From Rhodobiaceae bacterium UBA7378 (GTDB lineage Bacteria > Pseudomonadota > Alphaproteobacteria > RS24): a stretch of DNA of 5,078 nucleotides. Positions 1 through 5,078 of this stretch are shown piece after piece. Position 1 is the first letter of the stretch; each line of letters starts with the position of its first letter. Both the position numbers and the translations under genes were made by a program. The notes beneath the pieces were generated by a model, which was given only the letters and a program-made list of their open reading frames with translations, ran no database searches and was not told where the DNA came from. Where the stretch lies: the NCBI GenBank assembly GCA_002469805.1, contig DKNW01000119.1, forward strand, positions 556 to 5,633, written 5' to 3'.

Positions 1-780
1 GTTGTCGCGGAAATATTCGCCCATTGTGCAGCCGGTAAATGGCGCAAGAAATTGCAGCGGTGCTGCTTCCGATGCCGTGGCAGCCACGATAATCGAATAT
101 TTCATGGCATCGTTTTCTTCCAGCGTTTTAACGATTTGTGCCACGGTCGAGCGCTTCTGCCCGATCGCAACATAAACACAATAAAGCTTCGCGCTCTCGT
201 CATCGCCCTCATTAATGGCTTTCTGGTTCAAAATAGCGTCGATCGCGATGGCTGTTTTACCAGTTTGGCGGTCGCCAATGATCAGCTCGCGCTGTCCGCG
301 CCCGATCGGGATCAGCGCATCAACCGCCTTCAGACCCGTCTGCATCGGTTCATGCACCGATTTGCGCGGAATAATGCCGGGAGCCTTCACATCCACCTTC
401 ATATGGGCGTCAGCCTCAATCGGACCTTTGCCGTCCAACGGATTGCCCAATGGGTCAACAACGCGGCCCAGCAAGCCCTTACCAACCGGCACGCTCACAA
501 TATCGCCTGTCCGTTTCACGGTGTCACCTTCGCGGATTTCACGGTCAGACCCGAAAATCACAACACCAACATTGTCTTCTTCAAGGTTCAGTGCCATGCC
601 CCGCACGCCGCCGGGAAACTCGACCATTTCACCGGCCTGCACATTGTCCAGACCATAAATACGCGCAATACCATCACCGACGGAAAGCACCTGGCCGATT
701 TCCGACACCTCAGACCTCTGGTCGAAGCCTTTGATCTGTTCTTTCAAAATCGAAGAAATTTCGGAAGCTTTAATATCCAT
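1..780 (-). CDS. atpA: F1F0 ATP synthase subunit alpha (N-terminal 260 residues, cut by window edge)
   Basis: The alpha subunit alternates with beta in the F1 hexamer at the inner face of the cytoplasmic membrane and carries the non-catalytic nucleotide sites. Translation from the ATG at 780 begins MDIKASEISSILKEQI, the usual start of alphaproteobacterial AtpA. The N-terminal beta-barrel domain covers roughly residues 25-95 (VLSVGDGIARIYGL at 31-44). The nucleotide-binding domain follows, with the P-loop GDRQTGKT at 169-176 and the conserved YVAIGQKRSTVAQ stretch at 203-215. The frame stays open to position 1, ending in GEYFRDN. The family is about 510 residues, so roughly half is present and the Walker B and C-terminal domains lie outside. 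The ATG shares its A with the atpH stop (TGATG), and a GAGG lies 7 bases upstream, so translation is probably coupled to atpH. Identification is essentially certain; nothing in the visible part is abnormal. Confidence 0.98.
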   Translation of the reverse strand, partial: MDIKASEISSILKEQIKGFDQRSEVSEIGQVLSVGDGIARIYGLDNVQAGEMVEFPGGVRGMALNLEEDNVGVVIFGSDREIREGDTVKRTGDIVSVPVGKGLLGRVVDPLGNPLDGKGPIEADAHMKVDVKAPGIIPRKSVHEPMQTGLKAVDALIPIGRGQRELIIGDRQTGKTAIAIDAILNQKAINEGDDESAKLYCVYVAIGQKRSTVAQIVKTLEENDAMKYSIIVAATASEAAPLQFLAPFTGCTMGEYFRDN

Positions 781-1346
781 CAGTAGGCCTCATTCATGGC
801 GGTTTTCAAAGAATTCAATTTGGTACGGAGCGATCCGTCAATCATGCGGCTGCCAATTTTGACAACCATACCGCCCAGCAGATCAGGGTCCGTGGTGGCT
901 TCGATCGTAACGGTTTTTCCGAAATGTGATTTAAGTTGGTCAGTAAGCGCGGCAATCTGCCCGTCATCCAACGCCCGGGCCGATGCAACCTCGGCAACCA
1001 TTTCATCGCGCGAACCAGCAACCAGCAAGGCATATTGGCGCGCCATTTCTGCTAGTGCGATTGCGCGGCGATTTTGCACCACGAGCGCAACAAAATTGCG
1101 CGCGAGCTGGCTAGCGCCGGCATGTTCGAGCAGTTTGCCTAAGGCAGCAGCTTGTTCTTCCGATGAAATAACCGGGCTACGGACAAGGTTTTGAAGGTCT
1201 GCGTTGTCATCAAGAAGCGTTTTCAGCCCGGCAATATTGGCGTGGACGACCTGCTGGTCGCTCTCGGGCAACTCGTTCATGAGATCAAACAAAGCCGCAG
1301 CATACCTGCCCGCGATCCCGCTAATGACGCTTTCATGTGCCGACAA
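780..1346 (-). CDS. atpH: F1F0 ATP synthase subunit delta
   Basis: The delta subunit (called OSCP in mitochondria) sits on top of the F1 head and ties it to the peripheral stalk formed by the b subunits. The 188-residue product is of normal family length. An N-terminal helical domain contains GRYAAALFDL at residues 13-22. The conserved C-terminal delta signature is at about 153-177 (DPDLLGGMVVKIGSRMIDGS then LRTKL). The start is a TTG at 1344-1346. An in-frame TAA lies ten codons upstream at 1374-1376, and the first in-frame ATG (residue 23) would remove the conserved first helix, so TTG is the best start; a rarer ATT at 1353-1355 is the only other candidate upstream. A GGGA lies 8 bases before the TTG. 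It is the first gene of the operon and overlaps atpA by one base. Identification is firm; the start is likely but not proven. Confidence 0.96.
   Translation of the reverse strand: MSAHESVISGIAGRYAAALFDLMNELPESDQQVVHANIAGLKTLLDDNADLQNLVRSPVISSEEQAAALGKLLEHAGASQLARNFVALVVQNRRAIALAEMARQYALLVAGSRDEMVAEVASARALDDGQIAALTDQLKSHFGKTVTIEATTDPDLLGGMVVKIGSRMIDGSLRTKLNSLKTAMNEAY
788..791 (-). promoter_or_regulatory. Ribosome binding site of atpA inside the atpH end
   Basis: GAGG on the minus strand, 7 bases before the atpA ATG, lies within the last codons of atpH. It fits the TGATG overlap of stop and start and supports coupled or re-initiated translation of alpha after delta. Confidence 0.6.
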
Positions 1347-1354
1347 AAGAAAAA

Positions 1355-1358
1355 TCCC
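1355..1358 (-). promoter_or_regulatory. Weak ribosome binding site supporting the TTG start of atpH
   Basis: The only purine-rich match near the start is GGGA, 8 bases ahead of the TTG at 1346. It is a partial match to the Shine-Dalgarno core. With the upstream in-frame stop at 1374-1376 it favours TTG as the atpH start. Confidence 0.45.
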
Positions 1359-1372
1359 GTAATTGGCTGCGG

Positions 1373-1378
1373 ATTATA
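1373..1378 (-). promoter_or_regulatory. Candidate -10 element of the atpHA promoter
   Basis: Minus-strand TATAAT, a perfect consensus -10 box, lies 26 bases upstream of the atpH TTG. Transcription would start near 1365-1367 and give a leader of only about 20 bases. No good -35 stands at the usual spacing: the hexamer 17 bases upstream is CATCCT. The closest match, TTGTCA at 1400-1405, is 21 bases away, which is too far for a standard sigma-70 promoter. An activator-dependent or weak housekeeping promoter is possible. Confidence 0.45.
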
Positions 1379-1412
1379 GCTAAAATGCCGTCCGCAGGAT
1401 GACAAGAAATCC

Positions 1413-1436
1413 GACGAAAACATGTGCGTTTTCGCC
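1413..1436 (-). other. Hairpin (inverted repeat) in the leader upstream of atpH
   Basis: Arms of 9 bases (GGCGAAAAC and GTTTTCGTC on the minus strand, one G-U pair) enclose a 6-base loop GCACAT. No T-run follows directly, only GGATTTCTT, so it is not a classical intrinsic terminator. It lies upstream of the TATAAT candidate, so it would be in the atp mRNA only if transcription begins further upstream. It could otherwise be a protein-binding palindrome, or chance. The role is unknown. Confidence 0.4.
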
Positions 1437-1482
1437 TCTACTTGGCAGATGGGATATCACGTCATACAACCCCTTGCAACAC

Positions 1483-1509
1483 CCCATATCGTATTGTGCA
1501 CATTGTCAA
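1483..1509 (-). promoter_or_regulatory. Possible upstream promoter with perfect -35 TTGACA
   Basis: Minus-strand TTGACA at 1504-1509 is a perfect -35 hexamer. The best -10 at an allowed distance is TATGGG at 1483-1488 with a short 15-base spacer, matching only three of six positions. The -35 begins within the T-run of the priA terminator. Between the boxes lies the palindrome TGTGCACA. This is a weak prediction: the TTGACA may be a by-product of the terminator T-tract. Confidence 0.25.
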
Positions 1510-1530
1510 AAACACCGGCGATTCGCCGGC
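1507..1530 (-). terminator. Rho-independent terminator of priA
   Basis: On the minus strand, starting 13 bases after the priA TAA, CCGGCG - AAT - CGCCGG forms a 6-base GC-rich stem. It can extend by an A-T pair with a one-base loop and by an outer G-U pair. It is followed by TGTTTTTG. A strong stem plus T-run right after a stop codon is the classical intrinsic terminator, and the opposite strand lacks a T-run. It should separate priA transcription from the downstream atp operon, which lies in the same direction. Confidence 0.8.
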
Positions 1531-1543
1531 CGAAACAGCCGTC

Positions 1544-3703
1544 TTAGAGAAAGGTATACGGATCGATATCGACAGAAATTCGAACGCTGCCGCGGCGCTG
1601 AACACCACCAAGCCACTGGCTGATAAAGGCCTGCATGGGCGCTTGCCGTGTGCCTTTGAGCAAAAACCGGAAACGATAGCGATCGCGGATGCGTGCAATT
1701 GGCGCAGGTGCCGGGCCCAGCACGCGCAGTGCATCATGGCTTGGTGTTTTCCGGGCTAGTTCTTGCGCAAAACGAAGCCCTTCCTGCTGGTCGGTTGCGG
1801 AAACAATAATTGCACCAAGGCGCCCATATGGGGGCATACCTGCCTGCTCGCGTGCCGCGGCCTCGCGCTCAAGAAACGCATCGCGATCGCCGGAAACAAG
1901 CGCCTGCAGAACCGGATGGTCGGGCATATGGGTCTGCAACAGCGCGCGCCCGCCGGTTGTTTCGCGCCCCGAACGACCGGCAACCTGCGATAACATCTGA
2001 TACGTGCGCTCGGCGGCACGCAAATCCCCATTGCCGAGCCCCAGATCAGCGTCGACGACGCCGACAAAACTCAGCTTAGGAAAATGGTGCCCTTTGGCGA
2101 CAATCTGGGTGCCTATAATGATATCTGCGCCGCCCTCAGCGATCTGATTGATGGTTTCACGAATGCCCGCCACTCCGCCCATATGGTCAGAGGACAATAT
2201 CGCCGTGCGCGCCTCAGGAAACCGGGCGGCAACTTCCTCCATAATGCGTTCAACACCTGGCCCACATGCGACGAGCTGGTCTGGCGCATCGCAAGCATCA
2301 CAGCTTTCCGGCACTGGACGCGCATGTCCACAATGGTGACATTCTAATTGACGGCGAAAGCGGTGTTCAACCATCCACGCGTCGCAATTCGGGCAGGCAT
2401 AGCGATGCCCGCAGGCTCGACAAATCGTGAGCGGCGCATAGCCGCGCCGGTTCAAGAATAATAATGCCTGCTCACCGCGCTCAATGGCTGCCTCGATTGC
2501 TGTGCCAATTTGCGGCACAAGCCATGTACCTCGCTGTGGTGGGCTGGTTCGCATATCTACCAGTTCGATATCGGGCAATTCTGCCGCCCCATGACGCGCC
2601 GCCAGCCGGTGCGCCTTATACCGTCCTTGCCGCGCATTAACAAAGGTTTCCAATGACGGTGTGGCCGATGATAACACCACCGGGCAATTGGTAAGTTGTG
2701 CACGCACAATCGCCATGTCACGCGCGTTATACACCACGCCATCTTCTTGCTTGAAACCGCCATCATGTTCTTCATCGACAATAATAACCCCCAGATCCGA
2801 CCAGGGTAGAAACAGCCCCGAACGCGCGCCCACCAGTACCTGAACCCGATTTTCTGCAACGGCGCGCCATGTACGGCGCCGTTCGGCAGGCGTAAGGCCA
2901 GAGTGCCAAAGCGCCGGTGGGCTGCCAAAACGACGCTCAAAACGTGCCAAAAATTGCGCGGTTAACGATATTTCCGGTAATAATATCAAGGCTGGGCGCT
3001 GCTTCTTGAGCGCCTCGGAAATAGCTTCAAAATACACTTCTGTTTTGCCCGACCCGGTGACACCGTCCAGCAAGTGAACGCCAAATGTCTGCGCCGCGAC
3101 AGCCGTACCCAATGCGATCGCTACCTCTTGTTGCGCGGGCGACAACGCAACCCCAACCATTTGCGGGTCAGGCCCACGTTCGGAACCGGTCGTTGCGAGC
3201 TCGGTTTTTGCCAGACTGCCAGCTTCATGCAAGCCTTTAATCACCGAGCCGGAAACACCGGCAAGACGGGCAAGGTCTGGGCCGGGTAGTGGAGGTGTAT
3301 CTTTCAGCACGTCCAAAACACGTTGGCGCGCAGGGGTCATGCGCTGGGGCGGAGTTCCGGTAGGACGATAACCAAAAACCGGTTTTTCTGGCTCGAACGC
3401 GGCCGGGACGCGCATAACTTGGCGTAAAACAAGACCAGGTGGGGCCAGAACATAGGCCGCCACCCAGTCGACAAATTGCATCAGCGGGTCGCGCAGAGCC
3501 GGCACCCGATGGCGGGCCAGCACGGGCTTTAGTTTCGCTGGTGCCACATCGCCTGCACCCGGCCCCCACACAACGCCGTTCACCTGTCGTGGACCAAGCG
3601 GCACGCGCACAAAATCGCCACGTGCCAGCATCATATCGTCTGGCACCGCATAGTCGTATGGCCCAGGCAGGGCGAGGGGAATCAAAACACTGACACTTTG
3701 CAT
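1544..3703 (-). CDS. priA: Primosomal protein N' (replication restart helicase PriA)
   Basis: PriA is a superfamily 2 3'-to-5' DNA helicase that recognises stalled or collapsed forks and reloads the replicative helicase. From the ATG at 3703 the product is 719 residues, close to the family norm. The N-terminal 3'-DNA-binding domain is recognisable (PGPYDYAVP at 13-21, then VRVPLGPRQVNGVVWG). Helicase motifs, numbered from this start, are Walker A GVTGSGKT 214-221, DEEH 310-313, SSATPS 345-350, GTQIVAKGHHFP 531-542 and QVAGRSGR 573-580. Eight zinc-ligand cysteines at 428, 431, 437, 440, 455, 458, 468 and 471 have the same spacing as in E. coli PriA. The C-terminal domain ends in VDIDPYTFL. Start choice: the frame continues upstream to an ATG at 3721 and a TTG at 3772, but MQSVSVLIPLALPGPYDY aligns with the usual PriA N terminus. 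None of the three starts has a strong ribosome binding site. It ends in its own terminator and is divergent from tal. Confidence 0.96.
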   Translation of the reverse strand: MQSVSVLIPLALPGPYDYAVPDDMMLARGDFVRVPLGPRQVNGVVWGPGAGDVAPAKLKPVLARHRVPALRDPLMQFVDWVAAYVLAPPGLVLRQVMRVPAAFEPEKPVFGYRPTGTPPQRMTPARQRVLDVLKDTPPLPGPDLARLAGVSGSVIKGLHEAGSLAKTELATTGSERGPDPQMVGVALSPAQQEVAIALGTAVAAQTFGVHLLDGVTGSGKTEVYFEAISEALKKQRPALILLPEISLTAQFLARFERRFGSPPALWHSGLTPAERRRTWRAVAENRVQVLVGARSGLFLPWSDLGVIIVDEEHDGGFKQEDGVVYNARDMAIVRAQLTNCPVVLSSATPSLETFVNARQGRYKAHRLAARHGAAELPDIELVDMRTSPPQRGTWLVPQIGTAIEAAIERGEQALLFLNRRGYAPLTICRACGHRYACPNCDAWMVEHRFRRQLECHHCGHARPVPESCDACDAPDQLVACGPGVERIMEEVAARFPEARTAILSSDHMGGVAGIRETINQIAEGGADIIIGTQIVAKGHHFPKLSFVGVVDADLGLGNGDLRAAERTYQMLSQVAGRSGRETTGGRALLQTHMPDHPVLQALVSGDRDAFLEREAAAREQAGMPPYGRLGAIIVSATDQQEGLRFAQELARKTPSHDALRVLGPAPAPIARIRDRYRFRFLLKGTRQAPMQAFISQWLGGVQRRGSVRISVDIDPYTFL

Positions 3704-3763
3704 GTTGGCACTGTCCCGCATGGTTCGCGGAAAGGCAAGCTGGAGGCGGGCATCAGAAAGTTC

Positions 3764-3802
3764 TGTATACAAAAAGGCGGCGCTGGTACACTCGCCTATA
3801 AC
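3764..3802. promoter_or_regulatory. Divergent promoter region between priA and tal (tentative)
   Basis: The 144-base gap 3704-3847 must drive two opposite genes unless longer transcripts cross it. The best -10-like hexamers are TATAAC at 3797-3802 on the plus strand (toward tal) and TATACA at 3764-3769 on the minus strand (toward priA). Neither has a recognisable -35 at 16-18 bases. If the minus box is used, transcription would begin inside the 5' extension of the priA frame, which supports the start at 3703 or 3721 over the TTG at 3772. Confidence 0.25.
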
Positions 3803-3815
3803 GGCACTGTTGCCG
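3802..3815 (+). other. Small hairpin in the tal leader
   Basis: CGGCA - CTGT - TGCCG forms a 5-base stem with a 4-base loop, followed by CTAATTTTAAG. It is short and the downstream T-run is interrupted, so it is not a convincing terminator. It overlaps the last base of the TATAAC candidate. It is a minor structure that may be chance. Confidence 0.2.
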
Positions 3816-3835
3816 CTAATTTTAAGATCGGGTTC

Positions 3836-3840
3836 AGGGA
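3836..3840 (+). promoter_or_regulatory. Ribosome binding site of tal
   Basis: AGGGA lies 7 bases before the ATG at 3848. The frame is open upstream to 3698, but this site plus the family start MKFFVDSADI fixes the start at 3848. Confidence 0.7.
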
Positions 3841-3847
3841 TAATAGT

Positions 3848-4504
3848 ATGAAGTTTTTCGTCGACAGCGCAGATATTGAAGCGATTTCCGATTTGGCCGC
3901 AACCGGCATGGTAGATGGTGTGACGACCAATCCATCGCTGGTCGCCAAATCAGGCCGCGACTTCAAAGACCTGATCCGGGAAATCTGCAAGATTGTCAAA
4001 GGACCGGTCTCAGCAGAAGTGACTGCAACCCAGGCCGATGCCATGCTGGAAGAGGCCAAGGAATTGGCGGCGATTGCCGAGAATGTTTGCATCAAAGTGC
4101 CCCTGACCTGGGACGGGTTACGAGCTACGCGCGCGCTGGCTGATATGGGCCGGCAGGTGAATGTGACGCTTTGTTTTTCGGCCAACCAAGCGCTACTCGC
4201 AGCCAAGGCCGGGGCCGCCTTCATATCACCCTTCGTTGGTCGCCTAGATGATATCGGGGCCGATGGCATGGCACTGATCGCCGATATACGTCAGATCTAT
4301 GACAATTATCCCGACCTCGAGACGGAGATTCTCGTCGCGTCTGTCCGCTCTCCCGAACACATGCGCCAGTCTGCGCTGATCGGTGCCGATGTCGCCACCT
4401 TGCCGCCGGATGTACTGCGCAGTCTCATCAATCACCCGCTCACCGATAAAGGCCTTGCAGCGTTTCTGGCCGACTGGCAGAAAACAGGGCAATCCATCAC
4501 CTGA
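3848..4504 (+). CDS. tal/fsa: Transaldolase of the small TalC / fructose-6-phosphate aldolase family
   Basis: This is a class I aldolase of the cytoplasm. The family either transfers a dihydroxyacetone unit between sugar phosphates in the non-oxidative pentose phosphate pathway (transaldolase) or cleaves fructose 6-phosphate. The product has 218 residues, the usual length of this decameric subfamily. It shows MKFFVDSADI at 1-10, GVTTNPSL at 24-31, the Schiff-base lysine K83 in CIKVPLT, TLCFSANQ at 107-114, and SPFVGRLDD at 127-135. Aligned by the catalytic lysine (K85 in E. coli FSA), S127 and F129 stand where E. coli FSA has Ala129 and Tyr131 and where E. coli transaldolase TalB has Ser176 and Phe178. 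This favours true transaldolase activity, though automated annotation may call it fsa. An AGGGA precedes the ATG. Its TGA overlaps the xerC ATG by one base, so the two are probably one operon although their functions are unrelated. Family is certain; the substrate is inferred. Confidence 0.94.
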   Translation: MKFFVDSADIEAISDLAATGMVDGVTTNPSLVAKSGRDFKDLIREICKIVKGPVSAEVTATQADAMLEEAKELAAIAENVCIKVPLTWDGLRATRALADMGRQVNVTLCFSANQALLAAKAGAAFISPFVGRLDDIGADGMALIADIRQIYDNYPDLETEILVASVRSPEHMRQSALIGADVATLPPDVLRSLINHPLTDKGLAAFLADWQKTGQSIT

Positions 4505-5078
4505 TGCCCGACCAAGACCAGTTCAGCGCAACCCCCGACCTGCAAAAGCAGTGCGGCGTTTGGCTGGACAGTTTGGCTGTCGAAAACCGCCTCAGCCGCC
4601 ATACGGTGGAAAGCTATGGGCGCGATTTGCGCCAGTTTCTCGTATTTTTATCCGACCATTTCGCACGCCCACCGGCCTTGTCAGATATCGCGAAGATCGA
4701 GCTTTCAGACCTGCGTGCGTTTCTGGCTTGGCGGCGGCGCGACGGCACACAGAGCCGGTCGCTAAACCGCACGGTTTCCGGCCTCAGAAATTTTGCCCGG
4801 TTTCTGGAACGCCACGACATGCCCGTCAGTCCAGCGTTCAGCCTACTCTCGCCCCCCCGCCAGGCGCGCAGCCTGCCACGGCCCGTTGCACAAAATGATG
4901 CGCTGGCAATGATCGAGCTGGCGCTTGATCGCACAGCAGATGCCTGGGTCGGGCAACGTGACGCGGCGCTCCTGTGCCTGCTCTATGGCTGCGGACTGCG
5001 CATTTCCGAAGCTCTGGCGCTTGATGCACAAAATCTGCCGCCCGCGATCACAGACACGAGCACTGGCACGAGCACTGG
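4504..5078 (+). CDS. xerC: Tyrosine recombinase XerC (N-terminal 191 residues, cut by window edge)
   Basis: XerC works with XerD at the dif site near the terminus to resolve chromosome dimers at cell division. Translation from the ATG at 4504 gives an N-terminal SAM-like core-binding domain at about 12-105 (FLDSLAVENRLS-type segment, SRHTVESYGRDLRQFLVFL at 31-49). A linker LPRPV follows at 124-128, and then the start of the catalytic domain. YGCGLRISEALAL at 161-173 contains the first catalytic arginine, R166, and is closer to XerC than to XerD or phage integrases. The remaining catalytic residues, including the tyrosine, lie beyond the edge; the family is about 300 residues. The last visible residues, TSTGTST, come from a 12-base tandem repeat. 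The ATG overlaps the tal stop (TGATG). The only upstream purine run, AGGG at 4486-4489, is 14 bases away, so translation is probably coupled. XerC is the best call; XerD or another Xer-like enzyme is less likely. Confidence 0.93.
   Translation, partial: MPDQDQFSATPDLQKQCGVWLDSLAVENRLSRHTVESYGRDLRQFLVFLSDHFARPPALSDIAKIELSDLRAFLAWRRRDGTQSRSLNRTVSGLRNFARFLERHDMPVSPAFSLLSPPRQARSLPRPVAQNDALAMIELALDRTADAWVGQRDAALLCLLYGCGLRISEALALDAQNLPPAITDTSTGTST
5055..5078 (+). repeat. Perfect 12-base tandem repeat inside xerC at the window edge
   Basis: CACGAGCACTGG occurs twice head to tail at 5055-5066 and 5067-5078. The array reaches the last base, so more copies may follow. In the xerC frame each copy encodes Thr-Ser-Thr-Gly. 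The unit is a multiple of three, so changes in copy number would not shift the frame. Confidence 0.9.

Noticed and set aside
52..786. Plus-strand open frame of 244 residues
   Set aside because: It lies antisense to atpA, whose minus-strand translation is unmistakable over the same span. The predicted protein shows no family features.
796..1194. Plus-strand open frame of 132 residues
   Set aside because: It is antisense to atpH and rich in Ser/Ala/Arg, as expected of a shadow of a GC-rich gene.
1399..1759. Plus-strand open frames of 74 and 111 residues crossing the priA-atpH gap
   Set aside because: They run into the 3' end of priA in antisense, lack convincing ribosome binding sites and cover the terminator and promoter candidates. 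No support for coding.
1820..2190. Three near-identical CCATATGG-like motifs inside priA
   Set aside because: They fall in well-conserved coding sequence (for example PPYG, HMP and HMGG peptides), have no regular spacing, and are explained by codon choice.
3707..3810. Direct repeat GGCACTGT at 3707-3714 and 3803-3810
   Set aside because: Eight bases at a 96-base distance is expected by chance. No symmetry or promoter context makes it a convincing operator pair.
3796..4269. Minus-strand open frame of 157 residues
   Set aside because: It is antisense to the tal gene, which has a ribosome binding site, correct length and conserved active-site residues. The minus frame has no recognisable features.
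4614..4934. Minus-strand open frame of 106 residues, and a plus-strand frame at 4383-4898
   Set aside because: Both overlap tal and/or xerC in other frames; the Arg/Pro-rich compositions are typical of out-of-frame reading of GC-rich genes.
1..5078. Search for a novel defence, mobile or CRISPR-like system
   Set aside because: Nearly all of the window is taken up by five well-known core genes with intact motifs. No transposase, integration site, spaced repeats, tRNA or rRNA was seen. XerC here is the chromosomal dimer-resolution type, not a phage integrase.

Overview
This window looks like a housekeeping segment of an alphaproteobacterial chromosome. I read the host from three things: the AtpA, AtpH and XerC sequences look alphaproteobacterial, atpH leads straight into atpA with no F0 genes in front (alphaproteobacteria keep atpHAGDC apart from the F0 genes), and priA and xerC lie next to this operon, as I recall from rhizobial genomes. 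Base composition is moderately GC-rich throughout, with no obvious foreign segment.

Layout. Positions 1-1346 (minus strand) hold the start of an F1-ATPase operon: atpH (delta subunit, complete, TTG start) followed by atpA (alpha subunit, first 260 residues, cut by the left edge). The atpH stop and atpA start overlap as TGATG. Positions 1347-1543 are a non-coding leader between priA and atpH. It contains an intrinsic terminator for priA, a perfect TATAAT box close to atpH, a second weaker promoter candidate and an unexplained hairpin. Positions 1544-3703 (minus) encode the replication-restart helicase PriA, with all helicase motifs and all eight zinc-binding cysteines. Positions 3704-3847 are a 144-base divergent intergenic region. 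Positions 3848-4504 (plus) encode a small transaldolase of the TalC/FSA family. It is joined by another TGATG overlap to a tyrosine recombinase, xerC, at 4504-5078, which is cut by the right edge after its first catalytic arginine.

Function. The genes serve separate core tasks: ATP synthesis (atpH, atpA), restart of stalled replication forks (priA), non-oxidative pentose phosphate or sugar-phosphate metabolism (tal), and chromosome dimer resolution at dif (xerC). Two divergent transcription units start from the region around 3704-3847: priA leftward, and tal-xerC rightward. The atp operon runs in the same direction as priA but is separated from it by the terminator.

I found no mobile element, CRISPR array, RNA gene, toxin-antitoxin pair or defence system, and no evidence of an undescribed system. 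The points most worth checking are the transaldolase-type active site in a gene usually named fructose-6-phosphate aldolase, the 12-base tandem repeat in xerC exactly at the window edge, and the compact regulatory leader upstream of atpH.
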